The notes beneath the pieces are model-generated. The model was not told where the DNA came from, did no database searches, and saw nothing but the letters and a program-made list of their open reading frames with translations. A program made the position numbers and the translations under genes. From Bimuria novae-zelandiae CBS 107.79 (lineage: Eukaryota > Ascomycota > Dothideomycetes > Pleosporales > Didymosphaeriaceae), in the NCBI GenBank assembly GCA_010015655.1, contig ML976735.1, positions 46,727 through 110,726 of the forward strand: DNA of 64,000 bases, in the 5' to 3' direction. This document shows, in pieces, positions 43,732 through 54,367 of this stretch. The first letter of the stretch is position 1, and the number at the start of each line of letters is the position of its first letter.

Positions 43732-46700
43732 TCAAAATGTTGACCAGTCATTTCGTGGATAATGATCAGCAGTATGGTCTTCAGAAACGAACGTAACCCC
43801 TTCGTCTCTAGGCTCAAAGTTGGCCTCTCCATGTCCGTTCTGCGCAGTCTGTTAGTAGAGCCGCAGACCTAGCTTACAACTTGTCAATTACCAGATTTGC
43901 ACTCACCAGATTGTGATACTCTAGCTTCTCGCGACTAGAATAGACCTTCACACATCCCTCGACTGAGCATCGCCAGTATCTTTCATCAGCTTCGGCGATC
44001 TCCATTGCTCGATCATATAACTGCCGGTCCTTGGGTGGATCAGCTGCCTCGAAGGGCTCTGGCCCACCATTGACGTCGCAACAAAACGCCAGAAACGGTA
44101 TATTCTCAACAATCGTTGCTGCCGTTGGGCGCTGAGTCGGATCTGGGCTCAGCATGAGTGCTACCAACTCAGTAATGTGGGAGTGGATGGTATCCGATTC
44201 GAAACCGTAGCTTGTGAGGTAGAGGTTGCGCACGAATTGTTGTATAGTTGTTGCATGAGTAGCATACGATGGATCTACTGGATGGGACTCTCGGATAGAG
44301 TGTAGAAAATCATAGTTGTACGGAAAATCCTCTGTATACGGTAGGGCGAGGACCGAGAGCATTTCCGCATAGACGGCACCAAGCGAGAAGATGTCCGCTT
44401 TTTGATCTCGCCGTTCCTGAGCTATGACTTCAGGTGCTGCGTACATCTTTGTGTAAGCGATCGGCGTCTCAGTGTTTGCATCATCGAATGAACGATAGGA
44501 TCGAGCTATTCCGAAGTCTGCCACATAAATCTTGAATTTCCCTTGGTTGCACACAGTGCTACTGTTCATGTCGCGCACTAAGAGGTTCTTCGGTTTGATG
44601 TCCATGTGCTTCATCAAATTCTCGTGGATGTAAGCTACTGCCTTGGCGAGGCAACGCAAGAACGTGGAAGTGGAGTAGAGACGGACAGCACGCTCTTCAG
44701 CAGATAGGTTGTCTGCGATGGATTCGAGAAATACATCCAATGTGTAATCGGCTACTGGATAGAGCAAGATGGATAACGTCCGTGGCAGCGTGTAGGTTCC
44801 GACGATTCGAACAATGTGTGAATGCTTGAGCCTTTGAAGGTGTTCGACCTCTTGCAGGGCTTCCTCTTTCTTCAAGCGCCTGCTTACATGCACTGTTTTG
44901 CCTGAGCGAGAAGGTAATATTAGCACATGATTAACGGAAGAGACCACAGGGAATTAAGAGCTGGCATATTACAGCGTACGGGCTCATTCGTGCCTGTCAT
45001 GCAACGATGCAGAATGCACCTACCGATGGCAAAGTTTAAAAGTTTACTTACGAGCGAGTCGGATTCTTCTACATCGTACGCTGTCTACAAGAGCTGTACC
45101 ACTATGCCCCAGGTTCTTTTCGTGCTCGAGTGGAATCGTATCTTCCTCGGCAACCCCGAATTCAGCGTGTTGCCCACGACCGGACCAGTTCATCTCTTCG
45201 AAAGGATCCGGTATGAGGCCTTTTTGGCGTAGGTATCTATTCCAGACCGATGTACTTCTGCAGATGTCATCAGCTTATTGTACTTTTGGACGTGCTATAA
45301 CGGTAAATATGAACGATAGCGAATTCAGGGATACATAAAGTAAGTTAAAGCTGATATGTCTGTTGATCGAATGACATCGAACGTAATGAAGTAAGAGGAA
45401 GGACAGCGGCAGTGCTTGCTCGAGTGACTTAGAAAATCGATGGTAAAGGAAATAGTATGTTTCGGACAGATGAGAAAGCATTAGAATACATAAACAAAAG
45501 ACCATTATACAACGAAGCCCACACTTACGTAATTTCCGGGGTTATCTTGTAGGGGTCGTCAGGTCCAACGTCTGGAGTCGCGAAGACGGTGGCGCCGCTG
45601 AGGATAGACCGGGGTGTCTTGAAGAAGTCGATAGCTGAGGCAGGGGACTCTTCGTCATTCGCGTCAGGAATATCAAAACTGACCTTTGATTTGAAGCGAC
45701 TAGCCATTGTAGGAATCGCACGGGGGATTGAATGGCCTTGCCGCTTGATCCGTACTCCAGCAGAAACGGCTCTTGTTAAGATAGCCGCGCTATCGCCATT
45801 GAAAGTAGAATTTTCAGAGTCTGTACGCTGAAGCAAACCGAAGCTGTTTCCAGGGGAAGTCTCTTGCGAGAGGGGCGAGACGGGGGTGTGGAATGCTTCA
45901 GTTGCACTTGCCGGGCTTCTAGAATACCAACCTCCACGAAGATACTCAAGAGCCCAATCTGAAGTTGCTTTCGACTTCCACTTGGCGGAGGATGGTCTGT
46001 CATCAATCTGTGGAGAACGCACAGCTACGCCAGTGTTCGATTTGTGAGCTACTTCGGCAATACCTTTCCCCCATGAATCATCGGAGCGACTTGCACCGTC
46101 GCTATTGGCTGGGGCAAGAGCAGGCAACGCTCCAGCCCTATAATGGGTACTCTGAGTGTTGCCAGGGCCAGTTGACGTGTTTGAAGCTCCCCCTAACCTG
46201 CCGGGGCCAGAGTGACCCTGGCTATGAGGCTCAGTCAACCTCGACGATACATCGGTATAATCATTGCCGCGTGCTAGCCTACCCACGAATTCGTGTAGCA
46301 GGTTGACAGCATGCTGATATCGCTCCGAAGCAGCATTAATGCCTTCGGGATCTAGCACCGGCAGCGTCCTTCCCTCTGCCTCAGCCCATGATTGTATACT
46401 GCTGGTGCCGTCATTGTCTGCCAAATCCTTTCTTTTGTTTTGTCGTATGTCATCTGCTAGGTGCTCTATCGATTCGAGGAGTTCGGCGGTCGAATAAGAG
46501 AGGCTCTTGCGTATCCAAGGTATTGGAACCCCGGCGCCTGCTTGGAAGCCATCGATATAGGCTTTTATGATGAAATAATATGGTCGGCAGGCGCTCTGCT
46601 GCTGCGGCGACAGTTCAGTCCCGGTGACTCGATCGTAAGGCTGGAAGTTTGTCGGTGGGAGGGGCATGGTTGTATCGCTCGGGAGCACCCATCGAAACCA

Positions 46701-46918
46701 CGTTGTACAGGCGAGGAACTCTATGCGCAAATCAACAAATTACGTCCTGCAGCATAAAGTGAGCTACCAGCAAGTTCGCGAAGGTAACTTGGTACTGTGA
46801 AATTCTCCAACATCAGCGAGGCTGTGAGCCGGCCGGGGTAGACGAACTCATTGGACGAATGCTTCGCCCCCGCCACACTCACGGCCACGCACCGTATGTT
46901 GCTGAGGGATTCCGCCAT
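43732..46918 (-). CDS. fungal Ser/Thr protein kinase with long N-terminal region
   Basis: Five exons (46918-46768, 46720-45529, 45257-45052, 44901-43907, 43848-43732), all GT-AG and in phase, give 886 residues. Residues 1-450 are an unrecognised region: a helical start, then a Ser/Pro-rich stretch. The kinase domain follows: glycine loop LGHSGTALVDSVRC (about 499), ARK lysine, EVEHLQRLKHSHIVRIVGTY, catalytic HMDIKPKNLL (about 614), VADFGIARS, and MYAAPEVIAQ with DIFSLGAVYAEML. All core residues are present, so it should be active. After the domain, WRCSVEGCVKVYSSREKLEYH resembles half a C2H2 finger. If the last intron is retained, the protein ends at 43874 (858 residues). Related kinases are common in Pezizomycotina; substrates are unknown. 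Confidence 0.82.
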
Positions 46919-47998
46919 CTTACGACTTCTTGACTACAAGCTTTGTAGGAAGGAGATTGCTGATGGGTGCGTAGAGTGAATTTGACGTGTTGCGCGACAA
47001 TGAGACGGAACCCTGTGAGGGGCCGGGCTCCGAGATCTCCCTGGCCGGCCTGTGGCCACAAGGCTGGAACGACTGGACAACACCACGCTGATACACGAAC
47101 ACATATCGTCTGCTTAGATAGCTGATGGCGGACGATGAGGCCTCCGCAGCCCATCTTCACTCATTTCCTGTTCTCATCGTCGAGCTTTGGGTTTTTGCGC
47201 TAAATAGCATGCGCTACTGTAGTGGAGCCAGGACTTCTTCCTCCCGATGGTCCAACATCATCCCATCCGGCACACCGCTCTCGCGGTTCTGCGCCGCATC
47301 CTCTCTCCGCACCTCAAAGGCCTGGCGACCGGGGGCATCGCCTTCTCAAATTTCGGCACTCGTGGTGGCCTTTTCGCGCGGGGTTCAATCGCGGGTCCCC
47401 TGGGCCGTCACACGGGGCCCTAAGGCCACCAGGCCGCCTGTCACAATCAGCTTATCGATCCACAGAGGTTACCAACATCCAGTCTGAAGGACGCGTCAGG
47501 GCGGTTCACACTTGCGTCACAATCTTGAGTCAGTTGCGCTGAAACGCTCCCTCAACTGCCTGTGCCACATGGATGGACATCGGATGAAGCTTTGACCATC
47601 GCGAGCTCTGCGTCGGATTCTGCTCGCTTACAGCTGTCCAAACAGTGCCGGACACGGACCGTGTGCTTGCTGAATCAACCGTCAGAGACATGAAATTTAA
47701 TGTTGTGAGCTCTTTTTAGAAAAAAAGCCTGCTCAGGACGGCCGTGCCGCTTTGCTATCATCAGCAGGAGCAACAGTCGAAGGTTTGTGTTTCACTAACA
47801 ACATGGTCGTCCACTTTAGGAAAAGCATTGGCGAATTACGAATTTACTAACAGCAGGGCACGCCTTCCCAAACGCCTGGACACCATAAGTGACAGCACAA
47901 GCATTGAGAAGGATCTAGCGCTCCACACTAACAATTGGTCAAGGCTCCTGCAGGAACTCGAGCTCCTTTAGGATCTTTATAATGTTGACAAGTCGCTC
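46919..47998. other. intergenic interval
   Basis: About 1.08 kb between divergent genes. ORFs of 60-120 codons at 46920-47540 overlap in several frames with no domain. A 5' exon of the next gene could lie near 47740-47990 but I cannot demonstrate it. Confidence 0.4.
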
Positions 47999-48283
47999 TT
48001 GTTTACAAACCGTCTTAACTCGTTGTGCTGCAGCTTTGTATTAGTTTCGAAAAATATTCTAGAGAAATCATTGCGACACTATCAGACCACTGATCTGCGT
48101 CCATCCATCAACAAGGCTGCAGGACATTCGTCAGTTTACATACTTCCGCCCAATGGATCGAGCTACTACGAATATCCAACAGCAGTAACGCGAAAGTGCT
48201 CAGCAGCTACGATAACTGGATTGGGATACGATTCTGCATACGCTCGAGCATCGCGACGAACGAGCGACGAGGACTCAATTTCG

Positions 48284-49423
48284 ATGTTATCTCCTATGGA
48301 GCCAACGAGCCCCGAACAAACTCACTATCCGCCAACCGAATCGACTGACCGTCAGCAACCGTCCTCTGATAATGCAACGTCTCCTCGTACAGAACCATGG
48401 CTCGCTCCGTCAGAGGCGATTTCCCACGAGCAACACCGAGCCTCCTCTCCCGCTTTGGTATTGGGGTTTTCGGTGTTTGGTAACAGCGCAACATCGGAAA
48501 GAGCATACCAAGAACAAGTCGCATGGGCGAATTCTACCCAGTTCAGGTCAGTACCACCTACCGAACCGGAGCCGCAGATGGTGCAGAGTATTCTCTCAGG
48601 CACGGACGACGACACGCTTCCTCCATCGCGCAAATACTTCCGTGATCCTCGCCATATGCTTGAGCCTTGGGCCACGGGTGTATGGATACGATTCCCATGG
48701 TGGGGCTTCGGGGCACTCCTTTCTGTCTTGCTATTGACCGGAGCATCGGCTAGTATTCTTCTAGCCAGCCGCGGTACCTCCCAAGACGATTGGAAGTTCG
48801 GGCATGACAATGCTCAGCCACACGTCTACATCTCAGTGTTCGAGATGATGATGAATTTCCTGGTCTTGTTCGCGTTAGCAGACGGCATTGTCATCAGGTT
48901 TTGGCGGCAGCTGCTGCATGGGACGACCCTCGACTCTCTTCATGATACGTACGAGTGCGTCCATGTCTGGCTTGCTATCAAGAGGGTTGTATGTCTGAGA
49001 TTCAATGTTGTTGCCGTAGCCTGCATATTCGCTTCGATATCCTTCGCAAGAGGGCCTTTGTTTCAACGCGCATTAACCTTCACCGAGGACGACCGAACGT
49101 ACCGCGCATCACCTCTTTTCGTAGGCCTTGGCATCGCAGTCTCGGTGATGGGCGTGGCGGCTATCGTACCACTCTACTACGGCTTCTGGGAGATGGGGCG
49201 TAAAGTGAGCTTAAATCCATTGGAGGTAGCTCGAGCGTTTGGAGCACCGATGATGGAAGGTTTGGATGGGAACACGACGCCAGACATGGTTACAGTAGAG
49301 CGAGGAGGTATGGGTGTGAAGTATGGCGCGTTGGACAGGTACGGTGAGGAGAAGAAACTGAGGGTCGAGGACAGTGGAAGGGCTACAGTGAGGACACCTT
49401 GGCATGGTGAAATATTTGGATAA
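48284..49423 (+). CDS. multi-pass membrane protein, fungal family, ectodomain missing
   Basis: The frame is open from 47999, but its first ATG is at 48284 (MLSPMEPTSPEQ), giving 379 residues; an upstream exon is possible. The N-terminus is Ser/Thr/Pro/Gln-rich. Four membrane segments: WGFGALLSVLLLTGASASIL, FEMMMNFLVLFALADGIVI, FNVVAVACIFASISFA and SPLFVGLGIAVSVMGVAAIV. The C-terminal VSLNPLEVARAFGAPMMEGL is inside. It resembles the fungal family whose members have a large cysteine-containing ectodomain between the third and fourth segments (as in the broken gene at 54.4-57.5 kb). Here RGPLFQRALTF is followed within a few residues by YRASPLFVGLG, so the ectodomain is absent without loss of frame. 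Function unknown. Confidence 0.68.
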   Translation: MLSPMEPTSPEQTHYPPTESTDRQQPSSDNATSPRTEPWLAPSEAISHEQHRASSPALVLGFSVFGNSATSERAYQEQVAWANSTQFRSVPPTEPEPQMVQSILSGTDDDTLPPSRKYFRDPRHMLEPWATGVWIRFPWWGFGALLSVLLLTGASASILLASRGTSQDDWKFGHDNAQPHVYISVFEMMMNFLVLFALADGIVIRFWRQLLHGTTLDSLHDTYECVHVWLAIKRVVCLRFNVVAVACIFASISFARGPLFQRALTFTEDDRTYRASPLFVGLGIAVSVMGVAAIVPLYYGFWEMGRKVSLNPLEVARAFGAPMMEGLDGNTTPDMVTVERGGMGVKYGALDRYGEEKKLRVEDSGRATVRTPWHGEIFG

Positions 49424-49959
49424 CGTCTCTAGAGCTTCAATGCGATTTCTTATATCTTGGTGACTCGTAGGGATGACCGCTTTACATGCAACCGAACCCG
49501 GATGAGTAATTGCTGGTAGCAAATATGAATTCGAAATCACCGACTATACGTCCAAGCGTCTCGCCCCCGCGCTGCACCCTCACCTCGACGACAAGCTACT
49601 TGAAATAGCCCTGGAGGCGTCGACACGCGCCACTCTGCTCGACTCAGCATCTCGCCATCTCACCACTTTAAACTGTGGACTCAGGAGCGTGCCTTGTTGC
49701 GAGGGGCCATCGTACGTGTTACAGGTGCCGCAACAGTCCAGGGCCAGCGCTTGCTCTCCAAAGCTAAGCACACTAAAACATATTTGCCCGTGCCGCTTCA
49801 CTCAGCCCAGAATGTACCTTTTTTCTTGCATTCTATCCATTTCCTCACATTCCACTGTTTGAATCCGAGCACCTCGCAACCCCTCATGAAAGCCAAAGTC
49901 AGCAGCTTGGGCCATAAATTTCCTTTTGAAAGGGCCATTTCACTTTCCGACTCGCGAAG
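49424..49959. other. intergenic interval
   Basis: About 0.54 kb; no feature supported. Confidence 0.4.
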
Positions 49960-50913
49960 ATGACACAGATAGGCCTTGAGAACGGTCCCAACTACCTTAC
50001 GTATGCGGTAGTCCAGAATCAAAGAGATCCCGCTCTTGCCGTATACGCGAATGCTTGTGCGAGTAACAACGTCCCATCTGCTCTCTCCTTGTCAACCAAT
50101 CTCGATACCGGCACAGTTACATTCGGACTTAACATAGCTGTTCAACGAGGCCATCTTGAGCTTGCCAGGCAACTGCTGAACGCGGGTGCCGAATGGGACG
50201 CCTTCACCATCGAATACGCGCTAGCTCCTTCGACGCAGTAAAGTTGCTCGTCGAGTGCGGATACGACGTGAACACAGGCTTGATTGGCGGCAGCGCTCTA
50301 CTTCCGTAAGCCCCTTGCTCCGTTCCAGATCTATCACGAGAAACTCATGGCGATCAGTATGGTAGTCGGACACAACGACGAGGCATGTATTCAGTATCTT
50401 CTGGAGCGTGGTGCGAACCCCAGTTTTGGGCCCAAGAGAAGAGCGCCTGGCCATATCACGGAGCATCGTGCCGTGATGAATTCGGGCTCAATTCTCACCA
50501 AAGCAGCTATGGAATGTTCACCAGAAATCTTCGCCCTGCTACGTTCCCATGGCTCAGATCTTTCTCACGACGGCACCATACCATTGCATTGCGCAGCTGG
50601 CCATCCTCTCTCCCGGGATGGAACTTCCCGTATCCCGATGCTAGAGTACCTTGTCGACGAGCTTGGCATAGACGTCAACGCCATGGATGATGCCATCAAG
50701 ATTTATGACCAGGGCCAGGGACAGACGGGAACGCCGCTCTACTACGCAGTCAAATGTGGACACTTTGAAGAAGTAAAATGGCTCTTGGACAGAGGCGCAG
50801 ACCCCGATCTGAAAACAACCTGGGGCGGCTACTCGGCCAGAGACCAAGCGAAGATACTACCACCCGGCCATGCAATACGTGTCCTTTTTGAGGATCTGCA
50901 ACCTAAAACTTGA
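49960..50913 (+). pseudogene. ankyrin-repeat protein gene with one frameshift
   Basis: Exon 1 begins MTQIGLENGPNYLTYAVVQN and carries an ankyrin unit (NIAVQRGHLELARQLLNAGA). The frame then breaks near 50218; one base away the other frame continues SSFDAVKLLVECGYDVNTG to 50305. A 52-bp GTAAGC...TCAG intron leads to exon 2 (50358-50913), with HNDEACIQYLLERGANP, IPLHCAAGHP, PMLEYLVDELGIDVNAMD and TPLYYAVKCGHFEEVKWLLDRGADPDL. These are 4-5 ankyrin repeats, a protein-binding scaffold. No other domain is present. Without the frameshift it would be about 300 residues. A sequencing error cannot be excluded. Confidence 0.72.
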
Positions 50914-51627
50914 CGGCATGCCGGTTAATCAAGATTTTAGATGGAGAAATAGTCTTGAATCAAATCTTCATTCTATCCTCATGCCATAAACGAGTCTTTG
51001 CTCCATATTTACACCTCAACCCTCTCCTCACTCTAATTTCTCGGCTCCTATATCACACAGCCAGGATTCCCTTATCGTTAACCTCTTCCACACACCACCT
51101 CCTCCACCCTAAATGCGACTTGGTTCTGCTGTGCTTCGCCGCAAAATTCAGCGTGTATACCTAGGCATACTCGCAGGCTTTACCAGCGTATAACTCGACG
51201 TAACATAGTGATCCCAAACCCGTCTCTAGATGTCTTTGGACGTAATAGGCTGGGGCTAGGCCGGCGACAGAAAATATCATGGGACGTAATCATAGCCCTC
51301 CCTGGAGTGGACCCTGGACCCTGGACCCGTGGATGTCAAGGTTACTGTTATAATGATTAGACTTTTTTTGCTAGACTAGGCACTTGAGCAGTAGTGCTAC
51401 TATCTGCGAACGGGAGCGAATAGTTGTGGACTTTATCTAGAAGGAAGTGTCACGTGACCTCCAACTCTTGGCATGAGATCTCGCAACGTTCTGGGTTCGA
51501 GTATCAGCGCCACGTTATTGATATTTCTCCAGAGCGTGTTTGGTAGCTCTTTATGATCTTATGATCTTCAAGCCGTCGTTTGTAGTTCGGGAAGCGTATA
51601 TCAACTAAAATTAAGACATATCCTATC
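50914..51627. other. intergenic interval upstream of the 5S rRNA gene
   Basis: About 0.7 kb; contains a short direct repeat GGACCCTGGACCCTGGACCC near 51309-51330. No gene supported. Confidence 0.4.
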
Positions 51628-51746
51628 ACATATGACCATAGGAGACTGAAAACTAGGCTTCCCGTCCGCTCAGCCATATATAAGCAGTCTACCGGCGGAT
51701 CAGTACTCGAGTGGGTGACCATCGGGGAATCCCCGCTGTTGTATGT
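51628..51746 (+). rRNA. 5S ribosomal RNA gene
   Basis: The 119-bp sequence carries the fungal 5S landmarks in order: GACCATAGG, CCCGTCCGCTCAGCC, GTGGGTGACCA and GTTGTATGT. The ends pair as helix I (ACATATGAC with GTTGTATGT). The usual GGGTGTGG/CCACACGCC helix is here GGAGACTG/CAGTCTACC, with compensatory changes on both sides, and CGGGGAATCCCCG forms a hairpin. A T-run directly after the end is a pol III terminator. The internal promoter lies in the gene. Fungal 5S genes outside Saccharomyces are often dispersed singly, as here. It is more diverged than typical 5S genes, so it may be a variant copy. Confidence 0.85.
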
Positions 51747-51883
51747 TTTTGCCTGGCCGAATTTTTTGCCCGTGTGGAGCCACACTGCATTAGCGGCTGA
51801 GCACTGCGCTAGCACTAAGTTAGGACACCTAACAAGCTCACTCACCAATTCCAAACATTGGAGAACGCCTCTCCTTCAATATA

Positions 51884-53200
51884 CTGTGGTATCAGGCAAA
51901 AGTGAGGTGAGTGGCCCGCGCACAGCAGGGATGCCTGACTCGATACAAAACGGACGCCACTAAACAGAAATACCATTAGCTCTATGTAATTTATATGATA
52001 ATGCTTGTACCTCTGTCGTGTGCTGTCCACCACAACATCACCACAATGTCTCCCCCATTAACACCAACTCGTCGATACCTTACTTGCGACTAACGCCTCT
52101 AGATACGCACCTTACGTCTAGCTAGGCACACTTACCTGTTTATTACTAACCTTCTTAAGGTCTTAGAGAGACAAGTTGCCTACGTAATTACTAGCGCACG
52201 TGTTACGCTAAAAAAGCGCACTAATTATCCACCCTCCCTTATAAATAAATAAGTAGACTAGCTTAAAGAATTTGTTAAATCCTCTTAAGAGGGGAGGTAA
52301 ATAAGTTTCTTACGCCTTATAGAGGGTTCCTTTACTCACTAGGGCGTTAGTAAATACGTAATTTAGAATACTTTATAAAGTAGGGGGTATACTCGCCGTA
52401 TTACTCTTACTAAGCCTTTTTTTACTAAAAAGAATTATTAGCTACGCCTCGCGTGGGCAAAAGCTTACGCTAACTAGTCTCCTTAGTAGTAGTATATAAT
52501 CCTCTAGAGTAACGAAACTTAGGTAACTAGTAACTAGTATTATAAGAAGTAGGTTACTAGGCGCCCTAGAGAGGAATTAGATCTCTTCTATATTATTAAG
52601 AAACTACGTAAGAAGCGTGGCTAGATGTTCTAGGGTTACTTCTTAGATACGACGAAGGGGCCGTTAGTATTCTAAAAGAAGGAATAGAAGAGTATTAATA
52701 AGGAAAGCTATTATAAGAGAGTTATACCTCTCGTTTACGGATAGCTATGCCTTAATCTACATCTTTAATTTATGCAAAATAGCGCTCCTAGGCACGCTAT
52801 TACTTATATAATTAAAGAGCTTTAATTAAAAAGAATTTATCTTATCTTTTAGCTAGCGTTCTCGCTAGATCTTAACCTAATTAAGGTAGTGTGGAATAAG
52901 ATAAAGGACTATATTAAGTAGTATTATCTTAATCTACCTAGGGGTAAGCAGCGTATATATAGCTAGCTACGTAATATTATACAGAAAGCATAGGACTTAA
53001 TTAAAAGTAAAGTATTTAAGGAGCTTGTTAAGAGCATGCTAGCTAGATGCCAGGCTGTAATTAATGCGAAAGGTGGTTACACTAGGTACTAAAATTTATA
53101 CATAAAAGAGGACAAGCGTGCGAAATTTACATGGCTCGGCATCTTGGCGACACCCCTGTTGTGCGCGGGCCACTCACCTCACTTTTGCCTGATACCACAG
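51884..53200 (+). mobile_element. Tc1-like transposon, RIP-degraded
   Basis: A 1317-bp element with about 50-bp terminal inverted repeats (CTGTGGTATCAGGCAAAAGT...) and TA at 51882-51883 and 53201-53202. The plus strand from 52045 encodes a transposase relic: MSPPLTPTRRYLT, RQVAYVITSARVTLKKRTNYPPS, GYTRRI, LRLAWAKAYANWSP, ILWSNET in place of ILWSDET, AWLDVLGLLL in place of a GWMFWGCF-like block, and NLPRG near the end. It contains many TAG/TAA stops and G-to-A type replacements, typical of RIP. It ends 64 bp from the stop codon of the next gene. Confidence 0.9.
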
Positions 53201-53263
53201 TAGAGAAAATACATTTAGCCCGTCTTTTTACCCACCAAGTCCCCACGTGTACCGACTACACCA

Positions 53264-53626
53264 TCACTCCTCCTCCAACACACTCTCCCCACTCGACCCA
53301 TCCCCACTCGTCCACGTCCACCTCTCCCTCAACCTCATCCTCCCATCTGCCATCCTCTCCGGTACACTTTTGCACTTCCCCGTCATAAGTTCCCTCTCAG
53401 TATTAACATGTTGATACCGCATATCTAAACTCCCATCTTCTTTTACCGTCGCAATAAGCGAGCCCTTCTTAATTGAACCGCCCGCGTACTCGGCCCAGAC
53501 GATGGGCCCGTCTTGGTGGTAGTGGAAAAGCGTTGTAGTGTCGACTTCGCCGTTGGAGGTGTTTGAGGCGGGGCGGAAGGTTTTGTTGGCATAGATGTGC
53601 GGGATGGGGGTGGTGGTGGTGGACAT
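53264..53626 (-). CDS. small conserved protein (often labelled N-acetylglutamate synthase-like)
   Basis: The core of 120 residues from MSTTTTPIPHIYANKTFRPA contains GEVDTTTLFHYHQDG, IVWAEYAGGSIKKGSLIATV, GSLDMRYQHVNTERELMTGKC and RLRERWTWTSGDGSSGESVLEE. This pattern matches a small bacterial/fungal protein family that public annotation often calls n-acetylglutamate synthase without biochemical support; the fold looks like a lipocalin-type beta barrel, by inference. An upstream ATG at 53707 would add 27 residues rich in Ser/Pro/Arg, which could be a mitochondrial leader. The frame is open to 53935. No intron needed. Confidence 0.7.
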   Translation of the reverse strand: MSTTTTPIPHIYANKTFRPASNTSNGEVDTTTLFHYHQDGPIVWAEYAGGSIKKGSLIATVKEDGSLDMRYQHVNTERELMTGKCKSVPERMADGRMRLRERWTWTSGDGSSGESVLEEE

Positions 53627-53707
53627 TTTGAGAGTGGAGTAACGGGAACGCACGCGTATTGAGGGGAGGGGTTTTGTGAGGGAGGAGGATGGGAGGCGTG
53701 GTGGCAT

Positions 53708-54367
53708 GGTTGAGGTTGGATGAGAAGGAGCGTGCGGTTGAGATCGATGCGGAATCGAGTCATAGTACGACGGGCGGATAGCGTCGGATATAGATGGTGG
53801 AAGTGAATGGTAGCGCGCGCATCTTGAGTCTTCTAAGGATTGTTGATGCACGATGCCTAGGCAAAGCTTATTGGGTGGTGCTTTTGGGGTCGGCACAATA
53901 CGAAACGGTTTTATTGAAGATGTGTACCCCCGCACTTCAGCCTCGTATCGCGAGGCTGGGGTTTTGGTGTCCTCCCAGAAACCGCAGCCTGATTAGACTT
54001 CGGGAAGCTCATGTCTGATGGAAACGATTGTGGTTACACAACAAATAGTAGATTCTCTTTGAACGAGTTTCTCCCGACTTGACGCCTTCCCTAAAATTCA
54101 ATAAATACGAACTACGCCTGGATTCCCTTCCAGGAGTGTTGACGCAGTGAGGGAACTCAGTTGTGTGTATACGCAATGAAGAAAAGCTGCTCCTTCCCTA
54201 AAAGGGTTTTTCATTCCGCTGTGTCCCGTCACCATATTTTTGAGAAAGTCGTGAAAAGAAAAGGCGTGCGGCTTCAGTTTGGGTAGAGGGACTTTCAGAC
54301 CGTGGGGAAAATAACACATTCTAGCAACGTTATATAATCTCATCATGACACATGTAGGATAGTCCTA
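53708..54367. other. intergenic interval
   Basis: About 0.66 kb, partly the promoter of the gene on the minus strand. No other feature supported. Confidence 0.4.

Noticed and set aside
43404..43796. 130-codon plus-strand ORF
   Set aside because: It overlaps the antisense last exon of the protein kinase gene, has no domain and no intron support.
51480..51530. T-arm-like GGTTCGAGT stretch suggesting a tRNA
   Set aside because: No matching acceptor stem, D-arm or anticodon arm could be built around it.
51504..51854. 116-codon minus-strand ORF
   Set aside because: Covers the 5S rRNA gene on the opposite strand and has no protein features.
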